DNA of 64,000 nucleotides from Yponomeuta sedellus (GCA_934045075.1 OW203724.1:25743528-25807527); one strand, 5' to 3'. Numbered from the stretch's first letter, positions 49,901 through 60,837 are shown. Numbers and translations: made by a program. The notes: a model not told the origin generated them from the letters alone.

Positions 49901-52900
49901 ACACTCTTTCAGTCCACAACGTACCCTAATCAGACTATTCCGTATCCTCTCATTCAAATAACACTTATACACATACTTCTCAAGGACCTCATTTCTACTG
50001 CAATAATTCTACTTTCTTGCTTCTTGCCACACCCAAGTCTCGCTAGGTACCATACGTAAGTGTTGGGACCAGCACACCATTATGACTAGCCAATCTAGCT
50101 CTTTTGGAGATGTTTCGGCTGCACACAATGGAGTGGCGGGAAAATTTTGCTTCTGCCGCGCTCCTTATGACGCCCTCTACCTACCTGCGTAATTAAGGCT
50201 ACTCAGGCATTTTGTATTATTTTTAGGTAGATAAAGTATGAGGAGTTCATTTCTGAAACGAAACGTTCCAATTTTATAATAAAAACCAAAATTTTTGATG
50301 ACAACAATAAGTTTTGAACCAGATTTAAACAAACTTCTCTTAACTAAAATTAAAAAAATGTATACTTTGAAAGCCATACGCAAGCAGGAGGCAGAGACAT
50401 ACTTAGTATTGTAATACGATTTCGAATTTGGATATTATGAGGAAATTTTTTTCATACAATTAGTTGTTTATATTTACGCTTAAATTGGCTTTGCGTATTG
50501 CCTGTCCATGTGTGAACCATTGTAGCTACTGTGAGATATTCTTTGTTTACTACAAGTATCTTCACCGTTCACGCTAACGGTGAAGGAAAACAACGTGAGG
50601 AAACCCGCGGCTTGGTTGGCTCCGCACGTACTGACTAGTCTTTCCTGTGGGCTAGGCCGACTAAGCTGTCAGGGTGGTATAGGTGCTGGGCAAGCCTACA
50701 CCGTCTATAAAACCATGTCCCAGGCCCTACAGCGTCGGAGTGGTCCCTTCACCCATCTAGTGTGAGTCAAGATACCACTGGACGCTGTATAAATCATCTC
50801 ATTAAGTAGATGCAAAAAGGCCAATATTATTATTACAAGTATCTCAAATGTTCCGAGTACCTAACCAAACACGGCATCGCAGATTTTTGAAACATAGTTA
50901 CCCTCTATACGGTCCGCAAAAAAGGGCAATACCTATGGCACGTGTTATTTTTATCATTTCAGTCGATTTTACTATTTATAGGGTTTAGCTCTCCAAATCA
51001 AACTTACACAGAACCTAAAAAATATAAGAGAAAATCCATTTTAACGCATACGGTCCATTTCGCAAAACATCCCTAGGCTCATAAACGTCCCATTCTCAAA
51101 ACGTCCCATTCGCAAAACGTCCCATTCGCAAAACGTCCCATTCTCAAAACGTCCCATTCATAAAATGTACCGTTTCAAAACGAACGGAAAAGTTGAATTA
51201 ATTAAAAAATTCAATAAGGCTTCCATTTTTCCTTTTGTGGATCAGAAAAATGAGAAAATCTAACCAGATATAGAGCCAGTTTTAGTCAATTTATAGATCA
51301 AATTATATCAAACTACACAGAACCTAAAAGGCCGATTCAATGCCGAATCTTACTATACATCGTTTAGATCTCATGTAGAGAATTCAATATTGGATTCGAC
51401 ATCAAACTGTACGCAGGGCGTCTCATTGAAACACCACCAACAAATCCTTACAATCTACTCGATTTCAGCATGTTTTAAAACAAAAGGAAAAGCTGAACGG
51501 ACACAGTCTTCTCCGCGAAAAAGCATCAGAGAAACTACTTATCATTAATAGCTGTCTTTTCAGGCTTTTTGGGTGTAGTTTTACGCATGGGGCAGCCTAA
51601 ACTCTATTAGATCAAGCAATCTGCCAAGGAACAACTGTGCCAAGCGGCTTTCTTGAGTGAAAACATGCGGGGTTCTGCCACTATTTCCCGCACTACATTG
51701 CCAAACATCACAGTCGTACTCCAGAACTAGTTTGGCGGAAGCAAAAACCGTTAATCGATTCGGGACCGTCCCAATAAATTGGCACTAACTTATGGTCGCC
51801 GGGCGGCGCGGCGGCGGGCACAAGTGGCCAATTACGCCATCAGCGATTTTCGATAGTCTGCAATTGTTCGTCCTTCCGTCAGTCTGCATCGCGCCCTACC
51901 CGCACCCTTTTGCTTTGCAGCACAAGTGTAAAAGATCATCAAACTTTCAATGCCCAGGCATTATTACCCCAAAGAAAAATATATCTAAGTACCTAATAAA
52001 TAACCGAGATTAGCCCCGTTTAATGTGTAACGATGGATACAACTGAAACTCAATACACAAACATACTTTTATAACATTCTGGTCACCACTACGTTCGTAC
52101 ACGGTTGCCGAATCACTACAAGCGGCGATGGCGGCTTTGCGGAGCGCGCCCCGCTGGTGACCCTCCCATCTTACCCGCTAAGAAAAACTACCTAACTCGA
52201 ACGTGTCTGGATCTACGCATAGTTCAGGTATCCTAGGGTGTAGGCACTCATGTAACTACTACCTATGCAAAGAGAGCAGTAGGTTTATGAGACCACATAC
52301 AAAATGTCTTTGGATGCTATGAAGACACTAGGTCGGGCAACATTCGTATGGTTCTGTTCTGACAAGAACTCGCGGTTAAACTGAGCTAATCATTAATTAA
52401 ATTTGGTAGAAAATTACCAGAATATTTCGCCTGTCACTGGAGCTTTAAGAAATTGCAACTATCCAGTAGGCAATGATCTAAATTATTTACAAACAGTTAT
52501 GAACGCCGCGTAATATAATATTTTTTTACACGCAGCTATGTAACGCATATTCCGAAAACCACTTACTATCCGCCAATAAATAAGAAATCTACAACATATT
52601 TGCTGCCAGTGCATTGAAGCTTTATCTACCAGTAGTAACCTACGTGCAGCTTTGGGTAAGATCAAGATGCTCACGCGTAACATAATCTAGTCGCGAGTCA
52701 GAGTAGGTACTACATTTCCATTTAATAGATCTAGATCTACTCTGTACTTAAAATTAAGTTATTTTAGCATACTTTAATGTTATCTCATAGCGGACAACTT
52801 GCGTTAGTCTGTAGAATAGTGGAGATACATCGAGATTTATAAATAATCAGGTTATCACGTCGGATTCAAAAGACCAAACTTGTTATTCAGGGGTTCGCAA

Positions 52901-55900
52901 ACTTAACACTTCCTTAACTACACAACTCTTTGAAAAGTCTTTTCTTTATCTTTGATTTAAGTTAAATTACTCTTAAACTAATATTTTTTATTTACAATGG
53001 ATTCTTCCATACGGGAAATTTCAAATCTGAAACTGGGATAAGAAATGTGTCGGTCCTGAAACGTGAATGTGTATAGTGTGAGGGTAGCAATATCAGCACG
53101 TACCTCTAGCTCCTCTTCGGAAGAGTGGTGATCGTAGAGGAGGTCCGGCGCACGCGCGGCGCAGTCGCAGTGCGTACCGCATGCGCAGTCGCACGACTCT
53201 GCGCACACGACACAAGTGGACATTTAGATAATGGCATCGCCTTACTGGTTTTACAAGAATGATCAGTCAACCTGCTTTGTTTTAATCGTGAATAATATAA
53301 TCTCAAAATCTTAATGTATTTTTAATACAAATAGGTTTTTCTGTTTTATAGCCTAATAGAAGATTTATTTTTCATAAACCTAGAAGGTACCCAGTAAGAA
53401 TTGTACAACCTTTAACCGAACAGACGCCTAGCAACAAGTAACTAACAAGAGTAAACTTTGTGTTCTACCCGAGCAACGAAGAGGATTAGTATGTCTCGAG
53501 TATTTTTATGCTAGACGTGCTTAAAATCAATCGATATTTCAATATTTTTAACTACAGGCCTCTGGCAAACGCTTTCACATTTTTAGCGAACACAAGCAGG
53601 CTGTGGTCCAGGCGTGGGGGGAGGTGGGCGGCAGGGTGTTGGGGGAGGGGGGTGCACTTGAACTTGCGGCGCAGCAGCCCACGCGGCGCCCCTGCTGCCA
53701 CCGGCCGGGCCAAGTTACATCGCGATATCATCCCTACTCCTCACAACATAAAGACTACCGCAGTTGTTGTTTCGTTTGCACGGCTCGGCACCCTATTAGG
53801 TATGCAACATGACATTTTACTAAGTACACCCAGATTTCTTAGTGGCTTCTCAGGCGCAGGGGCTTTGAATACAGATCTACTTTTGTTCTCTTTCACTTCA
53901 CAATACACGGCGAACAGTAGGTAATAATAATAACTTCCACAACACACTTGCCCTGCGCCTTGATTATTTAACTTTTAACGTATATAGCTGTGTGCAAAAA
54001 CGAAATATCTATTGGTCTTTGTCTTACAATTGTGTCTCAATATCACAGTCATGTCTTGGATATCCACTGAAATGCGGTTCCCACTATGATAGGTATTAAG
54101 CTTCATGTCTATGCGGTAGAGCAAAAAAACACACTATTTATGTGAAAGCTAATATATATAATATACGTTAATTTACGTTTAATATTTTAGAATTTTAATG
54201 TCAACATCTTTTTAAGTGAGTTGAAGGTTGTATACATAGTATAATAGTATTGTAGTGCCCTTACAGGGTGTCATGTACCTTATCAAATTATAGGTATTTA
54301 CCAGCTGTAATATTCACATAACATAACAATAAATGATTGATTGATTGAACACTTCGCTGTCACACACAGATGTATACGTTAAGTTACAGAATCAAGGCAC
54401 TTATCTCCAACAAGTTCCCTGTGCTATGACATTACAAACATGGAAAAAGGGCTTGACGAGGCTAGACGTCAATATTTAAATTCAATGGTATTGCTTAAGA
54501 TCTCGAAGACATCTTTTTAGGTGGGAGCTGATAATTTTGGACTTTTGTTCCGTAAATTGCTCGGACATGTAGTTCATCTGAACTAAGTATATATCGAACA
54601 TAAAACAACTCTTTGAAAACTAATATTAATGAATGTAAGTAATTTGTGTGAGATATTGTGCTAGATTTGGTACACCTATACCTTACATTAGAATTTACAT
54701 AGAGCCGAATTAGACTGGCAGTCTACGCGATGCTTAAAGGAGGTGCACTGTTTAAAAATAACTATAAAAATTCGAAGACACTTCCAATTCGGTCCCTACT
54801 AAGTTATCTGAGTTATATCAAAATTGTCCGTAGCACGGGTTAGTGCATTAAAAAGAATATAATATCTCAATACACCAAGATACTATGAAATATTTCTGTT
54901 CAACTCCGTTTATTTCTTCATATGATAATATATCTGTTTGTTTTGTCTAGCTTTTCTCCAAAATTATCTAGATTTCGAAATGGACACCGATTTTCACTTG
55001 TGATGTTCATTAAGTCACCGTTTCTGTGTTAAATAGTACTTAAGTTTTATGAATATTAAGTGAGTAGGTATACTTAATCCACCACGGCAACCGTGCAAAA
55101 ATTTTGCGGTTTTTGTAATTTATAACATTTTACTCTTATCAGATGACGTCGGTTACAGTCGATATCAACACTTTTATATCCCCACTGCTGGGGCACGGGT
55201 CTCTTACTGCATCGTAGGAAGATTAGCCCATACTCCATCACGGGGGCCAAGTCCGGGTTGGTGGAGGATTGTAAGACAGTGGCGGACCTTACTGTCAGAA
55301 GTTAACAAGCCGCCCATAAGGCCTCTGACATCGCTTAACGACTACCATTACATGACAGCCGGCACCAACGTGCCTTCCGAAGCACGTTTTCTTATATGTA
55401 ACACCATTTGACGTACCCATGGCTTGCCTTGTAACTTTAAAGAATCAGTCATACAAACCGAAGAAGACAGCCGACCGACAACGAATTAATTAGGTGTGAT
55501 CTTCGATATGTATCACACGTAGTGATTTCTTGGCTATGAGTGATCGCAATGAATAATAAACAACTGAATAGGTAGGTAATCAGAATGCCAGACTTCACAA
55601 GAGACTGTTCAGTAGTTTTTTTACGGTAAGTGATACTGGTGTGACCGTTACGGGACTTAATTTTTTTTAATGTAGCCTGCAGACACAGATTTTTATTCAT
55701 AACGTACATTACACATAAAAAAAAATAACCCCTTGAATGATTGTTGTAGAATTATAGATTTCATACGCTTGCAATGATTGAAATTCATAATCATTATAAT
55801 AAAAACATAAAATTCGTAGTGTAAATAAATTAACAAAAAACGTAATAAATAAAAAATAAATCAAAATATTAAATCTTACGATATGAAATGAAATGATAAA

Positions 55901-57760
55901 CTCGTTATCTTAATAAAAAGCCTGCTTGATAATGATAAGCCAGCCGCGAATTTGGGTTTGAAAGTGGGCAAGCTAGGGGCGCCATTTATTTCCGGTGGGA
56001 GTCTTGTAGACCGATGGCCTCACCACCTTAATGGTTGTGAAACCCTGGGGTTAGTTTATGCGTCACAGGACGTATTCTGTTCACATAGCGAGTACTCTTG
56101 GGAGTCACCTATTTTTGTCTAAGTATTCGGACACATTTTGCTTAACATGTACAGCCACCTAAAAAATTATCACACAGGGAAGTGTCATAATATTGAGGAC
56201 TATAAAGTGATCTCGAGGAAACTCATCTCCATGGACTCGTGCAATCGCTCGCACCGCTCTCTTCCGCACCCCGAAAACGCGCTCCCAGTCGGCGGCGCGC
56301 GCCCACAGGTCCACGCCGTACTGGAGCATAGATGGTGGCGAGGCAACCCCAAAGTGGAGCGTGGAGCTTAATCTGCTGAAGGCAAAGCAAGCCAAGCTTG
56401 CCGCACAACTTATCTATGTGAAGTTGGACATCAAGTGGGACATTAGTCCAATTGGAAACCAAAAAACGATAAAATCGACACCTGCTAGATTACCACACCA
56501 TCGACATTTACGTTAATGGACGACGCGGGCGCCCTGACAGGTTGAACTGCATAAATTTGGTCTTCGTTAAGTTCAGGATTAAACCATTGTACCGAAACCA
56601 ACGGACAAGTTGGCGCGCAACGGAGTTAAGCTTTCTTTCAAGTTCGTCGAGTGATGCAGCTACCACCACTGAGGCCACATCATCAGCGTACATGTAGACA
56701 TGCCTCTGATATAGGGTACGTCATTTGGAACTTGTGGAACACATTCCTCGCTAGAGATACGATCTGATGTCTCTTCACCACCTTTTGCCGTAATATATTG
56801 ACGTCTCGCGGTCATAAATTCGGTCAACACAGACAGGGTAGGTCCATTAATGCCGAAATGGCAGAGCTTGACAGCTAAAGCATTGTGGTCAGCGACGTCA
56901 AACGCCTTTGAAAGGTCGCAACACAGCAAAGCTACTTGCCGCTTCTGCTCCCGCGACTCTTGAGACGCTGCGTGTGACCTTGCGCGCCAGCATGCTTGTA
57001 GAGTGACCAGCGCGGTAAGCATACCTACTGTCTGTCACACAAAGCCTGCGTCTCTTCAAGAAAAACAGCAAGACGTGCCGTTATACCGTTTTCAAAAACT
57101 TTGCTACAGCTGCTAGTGCAACTTCACAAATCTTAACAAAATAAAGTCATTAGTACAAGCCGCATTAGTGCACTTTATAAGTACTTATATGAAATATTTT
57201 TCATTTTGTAAGCCGCCACCAGGTTTAATGAGGTAACCTTCAGTGATTAACCTTCCGTTTTCACCAAAATTTCTTTGCCGTTTATAAAAACTCGTTAACT
57301 GAACTATCGCCGACACCATGCCATTGGATCGAAAATGTTATTGCGAAGTTCCAAAATGGATGAGACTTTCATAACAAAGATCAAGTTCAATAAACGTGAT
57401 AAACCGTCGTTTTTTTTATTGCAAACCACATCACCAATCAGAATTGCAATCCTCTATACGAAAAGAGCCTTTGACGATATTGAATTTCGATCCCATGCGA
57501 TGAAGTAGCATTCCCTAGTCGAGCAGATCGGAGCCGCGAGGGTTCCGTTTGGCGGAGCGAGCAATAGATGACAGTGTTCAGCAGTCACCGGTCACGGGGT
57601 GTATGGTGGTGTAAGTACATATTAATAGTGCGTTGGCGGACGGTGGGCGCAGCGCGCGGTAACGTTACGCGCTCACCTTGGCCGCGACGGGCAAGGCCAA
57701 GGCCAAGCCGAGCCCCCCGCGCGCCGCGCCCTCGCCGCTCACGTCTTTCGCGCACGCCAT
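34921..57760 (-). CDS. Unrecognised gene with long introns, five phase-0 exons (217 aa model)
   Basis: Exons in transcript order: 57677-57760 (MACAKDVSGEGAARGG...), 53104-53196 (SCDCACGTHCDC...SSEEELE), 40100-40285 (VINGAES...KRKWARDRD...DDDDDTK), 39584-39793 (VETPVRFRTSPPLEALKPRR...LDFDKMQQ) and 34921-35001 (LKVGGAG...GGELSVFCW, TGA stop). Every border is GT-AG (donors AAG/GTGAGC, GAG/GTACGT, AAG/GTATGC, CAG/GTGAGT), every exon is phase 0, and each is a GC-rich island in AT-rich DNA. The protein has a Cys-rich patch, an acidic SSEEELE, a DDDDD run and Arg-rich stretches. No signal peptide or membrane segment is seen. I do not know the family; a nuclear or regulatory role is a guess from composition. 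Exons may be missing, and the first and last joins are the least certain. Confidence 0.5.
35010..39580 (-). other. Intron 4 of the 217-aa gene model, no other gene
   Basis: 4.6 kb without a supported exon. A GC-rich patch at about 38930-39060 has no usable splice pair in one continuous frame. It includes the second R5 repeat at 37040-37470. Confidence 0.45.
37040..37470 (+). repeat. Interspersed repeat family R5, copy 2
   Basis: Colinear with 31190-31600 (GGCCACGCGCAGTGTAGGG, AAAGTTGGTCGCCTATTA, TTAAACGACCAATCCAAAGA), about 5.9 kb away in the same orientation. Confidence 0.65.
40997..41085 (-). repeat. 89-bp inverted repeat, left arm, flanking the LINE
   Basis: Reverse complement of 46458-46546 with two differences. 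It includes ACGATGACTGTAACGTCG and TTACTACGCGATTAAGCCCC. The outer edge is AGTTAGAATATT and the inner edge GTGGTCACG. No matching target duplication is seen outside the arms. Confidence 0.85.
42005..44935 (-). CDS. LINE ORF2: endonuclease plus reverse transcriptase (976 aa)
   Basis: The N-terminal APE-type endonuclease has QNIRS (Asn47), TECWLP (Glu76), GDLNVD at 175-180, SCIDH at about 214-218 and TTDH ending at 239. The reverse transcriptase has YRPISLLPTVSK (539-550), LDLAKAFDTV (609-618), GVPQGS (666-671) and the catalytic FADD (698-701), followed by a thumb region with LSYGVVAWG. No RNase H domain or C-terminal zinc knuckle is visible. The full length is typical of CR1/Jockey-group ORF2. 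ORF2 nicks chromosomal DNA and copies the element RNA there (target-primed reverse transcription). All catalytic residues are present, so it may be active. Confidence 0.96.
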   Translation of the reverse strand: MTIRQLQVSTDIDNDVKSGTCFLLDDLEECNNLLSKSKKHLKIITQNIRSIDRNFDDFMTQTTRLNIKIDIFVFTECWLPHINTLPTLPNYTTHASSRHTNQNSGVVIYAHNSLSVSVYEPNVLESDCLIVKIGTQLAIVALYRSPSNYNIDTFLSTLDITLKEIKSVKNVAVVGDLNVDIKEQNSDPRSHDYLNFFSTHGLLPTHTFGTRDRSCIDHCFLKPSTESTTIVCKSTTTDHFPVIVSLNCETNKPIKPKTYSKLDYNKALEALKKTDWTEVLASDNPDIITQKFLKTTSAIIDQFTTIHKIPNRQNNIKPWITRGLIRCIKWRDKLHLKHKKEPENLILKVTYKRYRNYCNRLLQNLKNKYHRKQIGKYKNDLKNTWRTIKEICNLQTNKNSGNELLSTKNTPKEAVNSVNQYFVDAGSKLANEILNKTNKTENALAANTKTNLSPLNSIALLPTNYNEILKIISSLKNSTSSGWDGASAAFTKMAKNTLALPISHLCNACFTTGIFPSLLKRSIVIPVFKSGKRDGVTCYRPISLLPTVSKIVEKAINSRLIKYLNSSGFFSNNQYGFREKKSAADAIDDLVVHIAKKLDLKNKCVGIFLDLAKAFDTVSIPILLKKLENAGVRGTAHNLFQSYLTDRTQSVKIGDVESDYKNVNYGVPQGSVTGPTLFLVYINDLCETKLRNAKIITFADDTVLLFDAPTWKEAKQYAEDGFRTVLKRLNNNILTLNLDKTKYLTFSIQASMQPSNFSLRAHTCSNDSQCACPELSSANYIKYLGVILDQNLNWKLQIESLCTKTRKLICIFKKLRHIGDTDVVKSIYFSLCQTILSYGVVAWGSANKTNLLKLERAHRAIIKVINFKSYRYPTTNLYKDYSVLTVRQLYICSLILKQHKIQPPSIISNRRKYTVYRVPPCRTSFAQSFTYHKGPSIYNKLCKEEILSGKTRYACRKIVEKILLNLDYTSTENLIR
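45271..46155 (-). CDS. LINE ORF1: coiled-coil protein with FP25K-like C-terminal domain (294 aa)
   Basis: A Ser/Thr/Pro-rich start is followed by a basic RKRK at 33-36, a long heptad region (about 80-138) and a C-terminal domain (about 138-294) with IEIRNVPR, ILVEFKE, IFVSESLTPKTKMLL and YKYCWVSRGTVQLRK. That pattern matches the baculovirus FP-protein C-terminal domain, which insect LINE ORF1 proteins also carry. Expected role: a trimer-like RNA-binding chaperone for the element RNA. It lacks CCHC zinc knuckles. Open throughout. Confidence 0.9.
   Translation of the reverse strand: MSFYRSPPPKTSTSQPNLTLDKDNLFNTNVNIRKRKNPEDENIADFCLEIKAMIKGLQDKQDKKFEKINVALEANSSQNRDLLSGNSEIHKMMLEYKKECSELKQRVNLLEAECANSQIKIGKLEEQLDDLQKIQKRNMIEIRNVPRNDKENLQDIFSSLLRAIKVEPNNVSINQMYRKGKENAPILVEFKETVKKVEVLQAVKAYNAEHRDNKLTCDKIGFHAKNTPIFVSESLTPKTKMLLYAAKQVANDMSYKYCWVSRGTVQLRKNDGLPAVRIISTQQLESLKSAISSD
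46458..46546 (+). repeat. 89-bp inverted repeat, right arm, flanking the LINE
   Basis: Mate of 40997-41085. The inner side contains a short extra stem: ACGACGT (46454-46460) can pair with ACGTCGT about 16 bases on. The GAAACGTCGAGG wording resembles termini of Penelope-like elements, but no full hammerhead core is present. Confidence 0.85.
49563..49800 (-). repeat. LINE C-terminal fragment, family R3
   Basis: Reads KGRPRRSYIDQKGDVLAKEK and TRNRRACIQQLMNVDEAKVI, ending in a (CATA)n-like tail. Same family as 62585-62806 (+) and 10425-10525 (+). Confidence 0.75.
51084..51169. repeat. Tandem repeat, 17-bp unit
   Basis: Five copies of ACGTCCCATTCKCAAAA, with partial diverged units on either side (ACATCCCTAGGCTCATAA before, ATGTACCGTTTCAAAA after). 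Confidence 0.85.
53600..53730 (-). other. GC-rich patch, possible missed exon
   Basis: On the - strand GGTGGCAGCAG/GGGCGCCGCGTGG looks like an acceptor followed by a frame reading APRGLLRRKFKCTPLPQHP. It lies about 400 bases upstream of exon 2 of the 217-aa model. No convincing phase-0 donor was found, so it is not included in the model. Confidence 0.25.
54950..55060 (+). repeat. LINE 3' UTR fragment, family R4
   Basis: CTTTTCTCCAAAATTATCTA, GAAATGGACACC and TTCATTAAGTCACCG match the 3' part of 12145-12551. Confidence 0.6.
55171..55395 (+). repeat. Interspersed repeat family R1, copy
   Basis: CCCACTGCTGGGGCACGGG, GGTGGAGGATTGTAAGACAG and AAGCCGCCCATAAGGCCTC, in the same order as at 412-760. 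Confidence 0.75.
56217..57025 (-). pseudogene. Decayed LINE reverse transcriptase in intron 1 of the 217-aa gene
   Basis: Three overlapping frames carry successive RT pieces: LLCCDLSKAFDVADH (motif A) and MTARRQYITAKG upstream, then MYADDVASVVVAASLDELE (motif C) and LNLTKTKFMQF, then the thumb-like YGVDLWARAADWERVFGVRKRAVR. The conserved GVPQGS block is reduced to CVPQVP and frameshifts separate the pieces. It is inactive, and a different family from the 42-46 kb LINE. Confidence 0.8.
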
Positions 57761-57771
57761 TTTTTGCGCAG

Positions 57772-57779
57772 TGACGTAA
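57772..57779 (-). promoter_or_regulatory. CRE-like site upstream of the 217-aa gene
   Basis: TTACGTCA (TGACGTAA on +) lies 12 bases upstream of the proposed ATG, in a CpG-rich segment. If the exon-1 call is right, this is a CREB/ATF-type element or part of the 5' UTR. Confidence 0.35.
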
Positions 57780-59050
57780 TCCGCAATTCAGCGTGCGCGC
57801 TTCCAGTATGGCTACCGAGCCGTCACGCTCACATAATTCGGTTGCAGTAAATTCAGACTGTTTTGTTTTCAAACCGCTGCCGCAGGTATTGCCTTTGCAA
57901 AACAGTGCGGATCAATGTGAGCATTCAGCTTACGAGCGGGTTGGACGACGCGGCGCGACCGCAAGCGCTGCGGTGCACCATACTCGTAGCTCCCGGCAGT
58001 CGAACATTAGGTACTTGAACAATTCAACAGAAATCTGGTTACGACGTTACGTACGACGGTTTAACGCTATTATACTACACCAAAAGCTTCGCAGGGTTTT
58101 GAAGTCTACTAGATACGATATTGCCAAATAAAATCGTAGATAAAAAGAACGATAAGAGAGTAGCATAGCCAAAGGTGCATATCGGCAAAATAGGTGTCTT
58201 GTTGGCAGAGATGTGAAAATGGAGATTGGTCAGTGGAGAAAGAGAAACAGTCTCTGCCTAGCCACGAAGTATACAGGTGAGCGATTTATCTAGCTGGTAG
58301 ATATGACACAAATGTACAATAGCATAATCCGGAATATCGAGGGCTCGCCCGGCCCGTCCGGTAGGTTGGAGCAGTTGAATGTCACTCTATATCGGGGTGC
58401 AATTTATCAGAGGGCCACGCGTCGCGGCCTCACTCCCATACGGTGTATTTCCGTATGAATGGTTCGCATCGCAGCCCGCTGCCTCGCCTTGTGTCACGCT
58501 TGCGAGTGGCTATCACAATATCTTCCTTCCTACACACGTTGCCAAAATAGAACATATTATTATGGGACCTACAATATACAAATCAGTTTATTGCTCCATG
58601 TGGTAAAACAGTTCTTACACAGTAAGTTGTAAATCAATGACATGCGCCCTGCAAGGGCACTGCTATTTTACAATTTATTTTAAAAATATTGAATTAAAAC
58701 TAATCTAATAAAACTATAATGCTTGTATTCGTGTAACCAATTACCTAGTGCCCCTAAGAGAACTTCATACAAATTTGTTCCAAAATAAATTGGAAGATTT
58801 TTTATGTAGCCTATTAACGCCCCACTGCAGGTCACAGGCCTCTCAGAGAGAGAACACGAAAATGGAGAATTGAAGAAACTATCTGAAAAATGCTATTACG
58901 AATATACTTGTCTGGAAGATTGTACCACTTCTATGTAACATACTTGACATAACTAATAGGTACAAAGTTGTGACATGCAAGTTTTAAGTCAAGACATTTT
59001 ATACTCTGACAGTTTTATAATTTTTTTTGCTCTGACGATTTGGTCTAACC
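57780..59050. other. Stretch without recognisable gene
   Basis: Presumed promoter side of the - strand gene. The + strand frame at 57793-58131 has no features of a real protein. Confidence 0.45.
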
Positions 59051-59054
59051 TTTT

Positions 59055-59205
59055 GTATGCCCCCACTGCTGGGGCACGGGTCTCTTCCTACATCGCAGGA
59101 AGGTTAGGCCATGCTCCACCACGTTGGTGGAGGATTGTAAGGCATGGCGGGCCTAACTGTCAGAAATTATCAAGCCGCCCATAAGGCCTCTGACATGGCT
59201 TAACA
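59055..59205 (+). repeat. Interspersed repeat family R1, internally deleted copy
   Basis: Starts CCCCCACTGCTGGGGCACGG. The block CGGGGGCCAAGTCCGGG present at about 483-499 in the first copy is deleted here. Confidence 0.7.
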
Positions 59206-59439
59206 TTTTGGTCTGACATTGTTCTAATTTTCAGTTTTCTAATAATACTTAACAAATATTTTTATTGCTATTATTGAACATTGATAATAATTAACGGTGC
59301 TCTCTCGTATTGAAAAATTGTATGTCTACAATGACAAGACACGCAAAACAAATATTTTATTATTGTACTATCTACTAATACTCATGTTCCACAAATAAAT
59401 TTCTTTATCTTTATGCACTGTGTAAGAAAGTGATAGATA

Positions 59440-59895
59440 ATAGATAGATAGATAGATAGAAGATAGAATATTCTTTATTGTACACAGAAATTACAGTAAC
59501 AGAAATTATATGAAAAATACAGTACAAATGGCGGCCTTATTACTAAAAGCAATTTCTTCCAGGCAACCATAGACGGAGACAAGAGATAAACTAGAGACGG
59601 GTAGTCGGTGCAATACAGAAATATTGAAATTAGTAATTCAACGAAATTTATATAAAATTACTTAAACCACATACATACTTAAATAATTAAATGAATAAAT
59701 AATTAAGATATACATACATACTAATAAATAAATTATATATGGGAAGAGGAAATAATATAATATACCTACGTAATATTTAATTAACTGCATTATTTAAAAA
59801 CCTATTTAGAGGCTAAAAATTTCATCCATGCCGGGATTCGAACCCGCAACCTCTGGCTATCCTTAGCACGGGTTAGTGCATTAAAAATAAAAAAA
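59440..59895. repeat. R6-type fragment with (GATA)n tail and a SINE-like B box
   Basis: A (GATA)n run at about 59440-59461 precedes TTCTTTATTGTACAC and GGCGGCCTTATTACTAAAAG (family R6). At 59825-59850 the - strand reads GAGGTTGCGGGTTCGAATCC, a perfect Pol III B box, but no complete tRNA cloverleaf can be drawn. The adjoining TAGCACGGGTTAGTGCATTA also occurs at 54833-54852. Confidence 0.5.
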
Positions 59896-59899
59896 ATAG

Positions 59900-60837
59900 T
59901 ATAATGCATTATTTAATTTATTGAAAGGTAGTATTCCTTCACTCTACACTTAAATAATGATAATGTTTGATTGGGTGGCCTGGGTCGTAATAGGCAAAAC
60001 TTAATCAGAAGGCACACACCGAAACAGTTCAACTTTTTGAGGAACTTAAGTAAATTTCTCAAAAAGTTTGAAGGGAAATGAAAAAATCAAGTCTATCAAT
60101 TGCTGTTGGGTAGTTCAATGTTTGCAAGCAATATAAGCTGATATAATAGAGGTTTTGTATAATCGAGAGACTAGTTAATTGGAATTAAACTCTTCCGCGA
60201 TCCTCTTCCCACGCGTCACCCACATAAAAGTGCCAGCGGTATAAATAACAAATACTACGCTACTACTGGTGTGTATTGCGAGTAGCCAGAGAGTATTTGG
60301 CCAGTACTTCCGTGCCCGATGCCAAAACTATGAGACAAGATTAAGGACAGTGTTGCCTTTAAATTGTTTATACAATGATCGCCTGCTGTATTATTACCTA
60401 TAGGTATTAAACCAATAAAAGAACATTCCATTCGTTTTTTCATTCGTACCTATGCCAAATCTAAAGTATCTCAAATTAGTATATTACCGTATTACCAAGT
60501 ATCTATTCAAGCAAGCCCACTGTCTGTCAACCCCGAAAATGTGCCGATGACAAACACCGCCGCGTCGGCCCGTCAAGAGAGGTTAATGTGAAATATCGAT
60601 TGAATTTAATTACGAGCTAAGCTAGCGGAGCGGAAATTAAAGCAATAAATGTCACTAAAATAGCAACGGACTGCGGACCGGCCAGATACCGAATCAGGTC
60701 GACATCGTCGGTACCTACTGTACGAGTCTCTACCTAACAAGAGTAGCGCACTCTGTAAACACAATCTGACCTTCCTTCGGGATCAGTCAGTAGATACAAA
60801 GCAGCTGATCTAAGATCAAAAAAGATCTAAGATCAGA
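59900..60837. other. Stretch without recognisable gene
   Basis: AT-rich, with no supported gene. A direct repeat GATCTAAGATCA occurs twice at about 60807-60834, next to the MITE. Confidence 0.45.

Larger units (their letters stand above)
46560..53100 (-). other. Part of the long intron 2 of the 217-aa gene, no other gene
   Basis: Holds a (TGAA)n microsatellite at 48020-48044, a LINE tail at 49563-49800 (-) and a 17-bp tandem repeat at 51084-51169. A GC-rich patch at 47180-47240 has no supported exon. Confidence 0.45.

Noticed and set aside
51084..51169. CRISPR-like array
   Set aside because: 17-bp units are contiguous with no unique spacers, and the window is eukaryotic.
59825..59850. tRNA gene
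   Set aside because: Only a B-box/T-arm is present; no acceptor, D or anticodon arms can be drawn.
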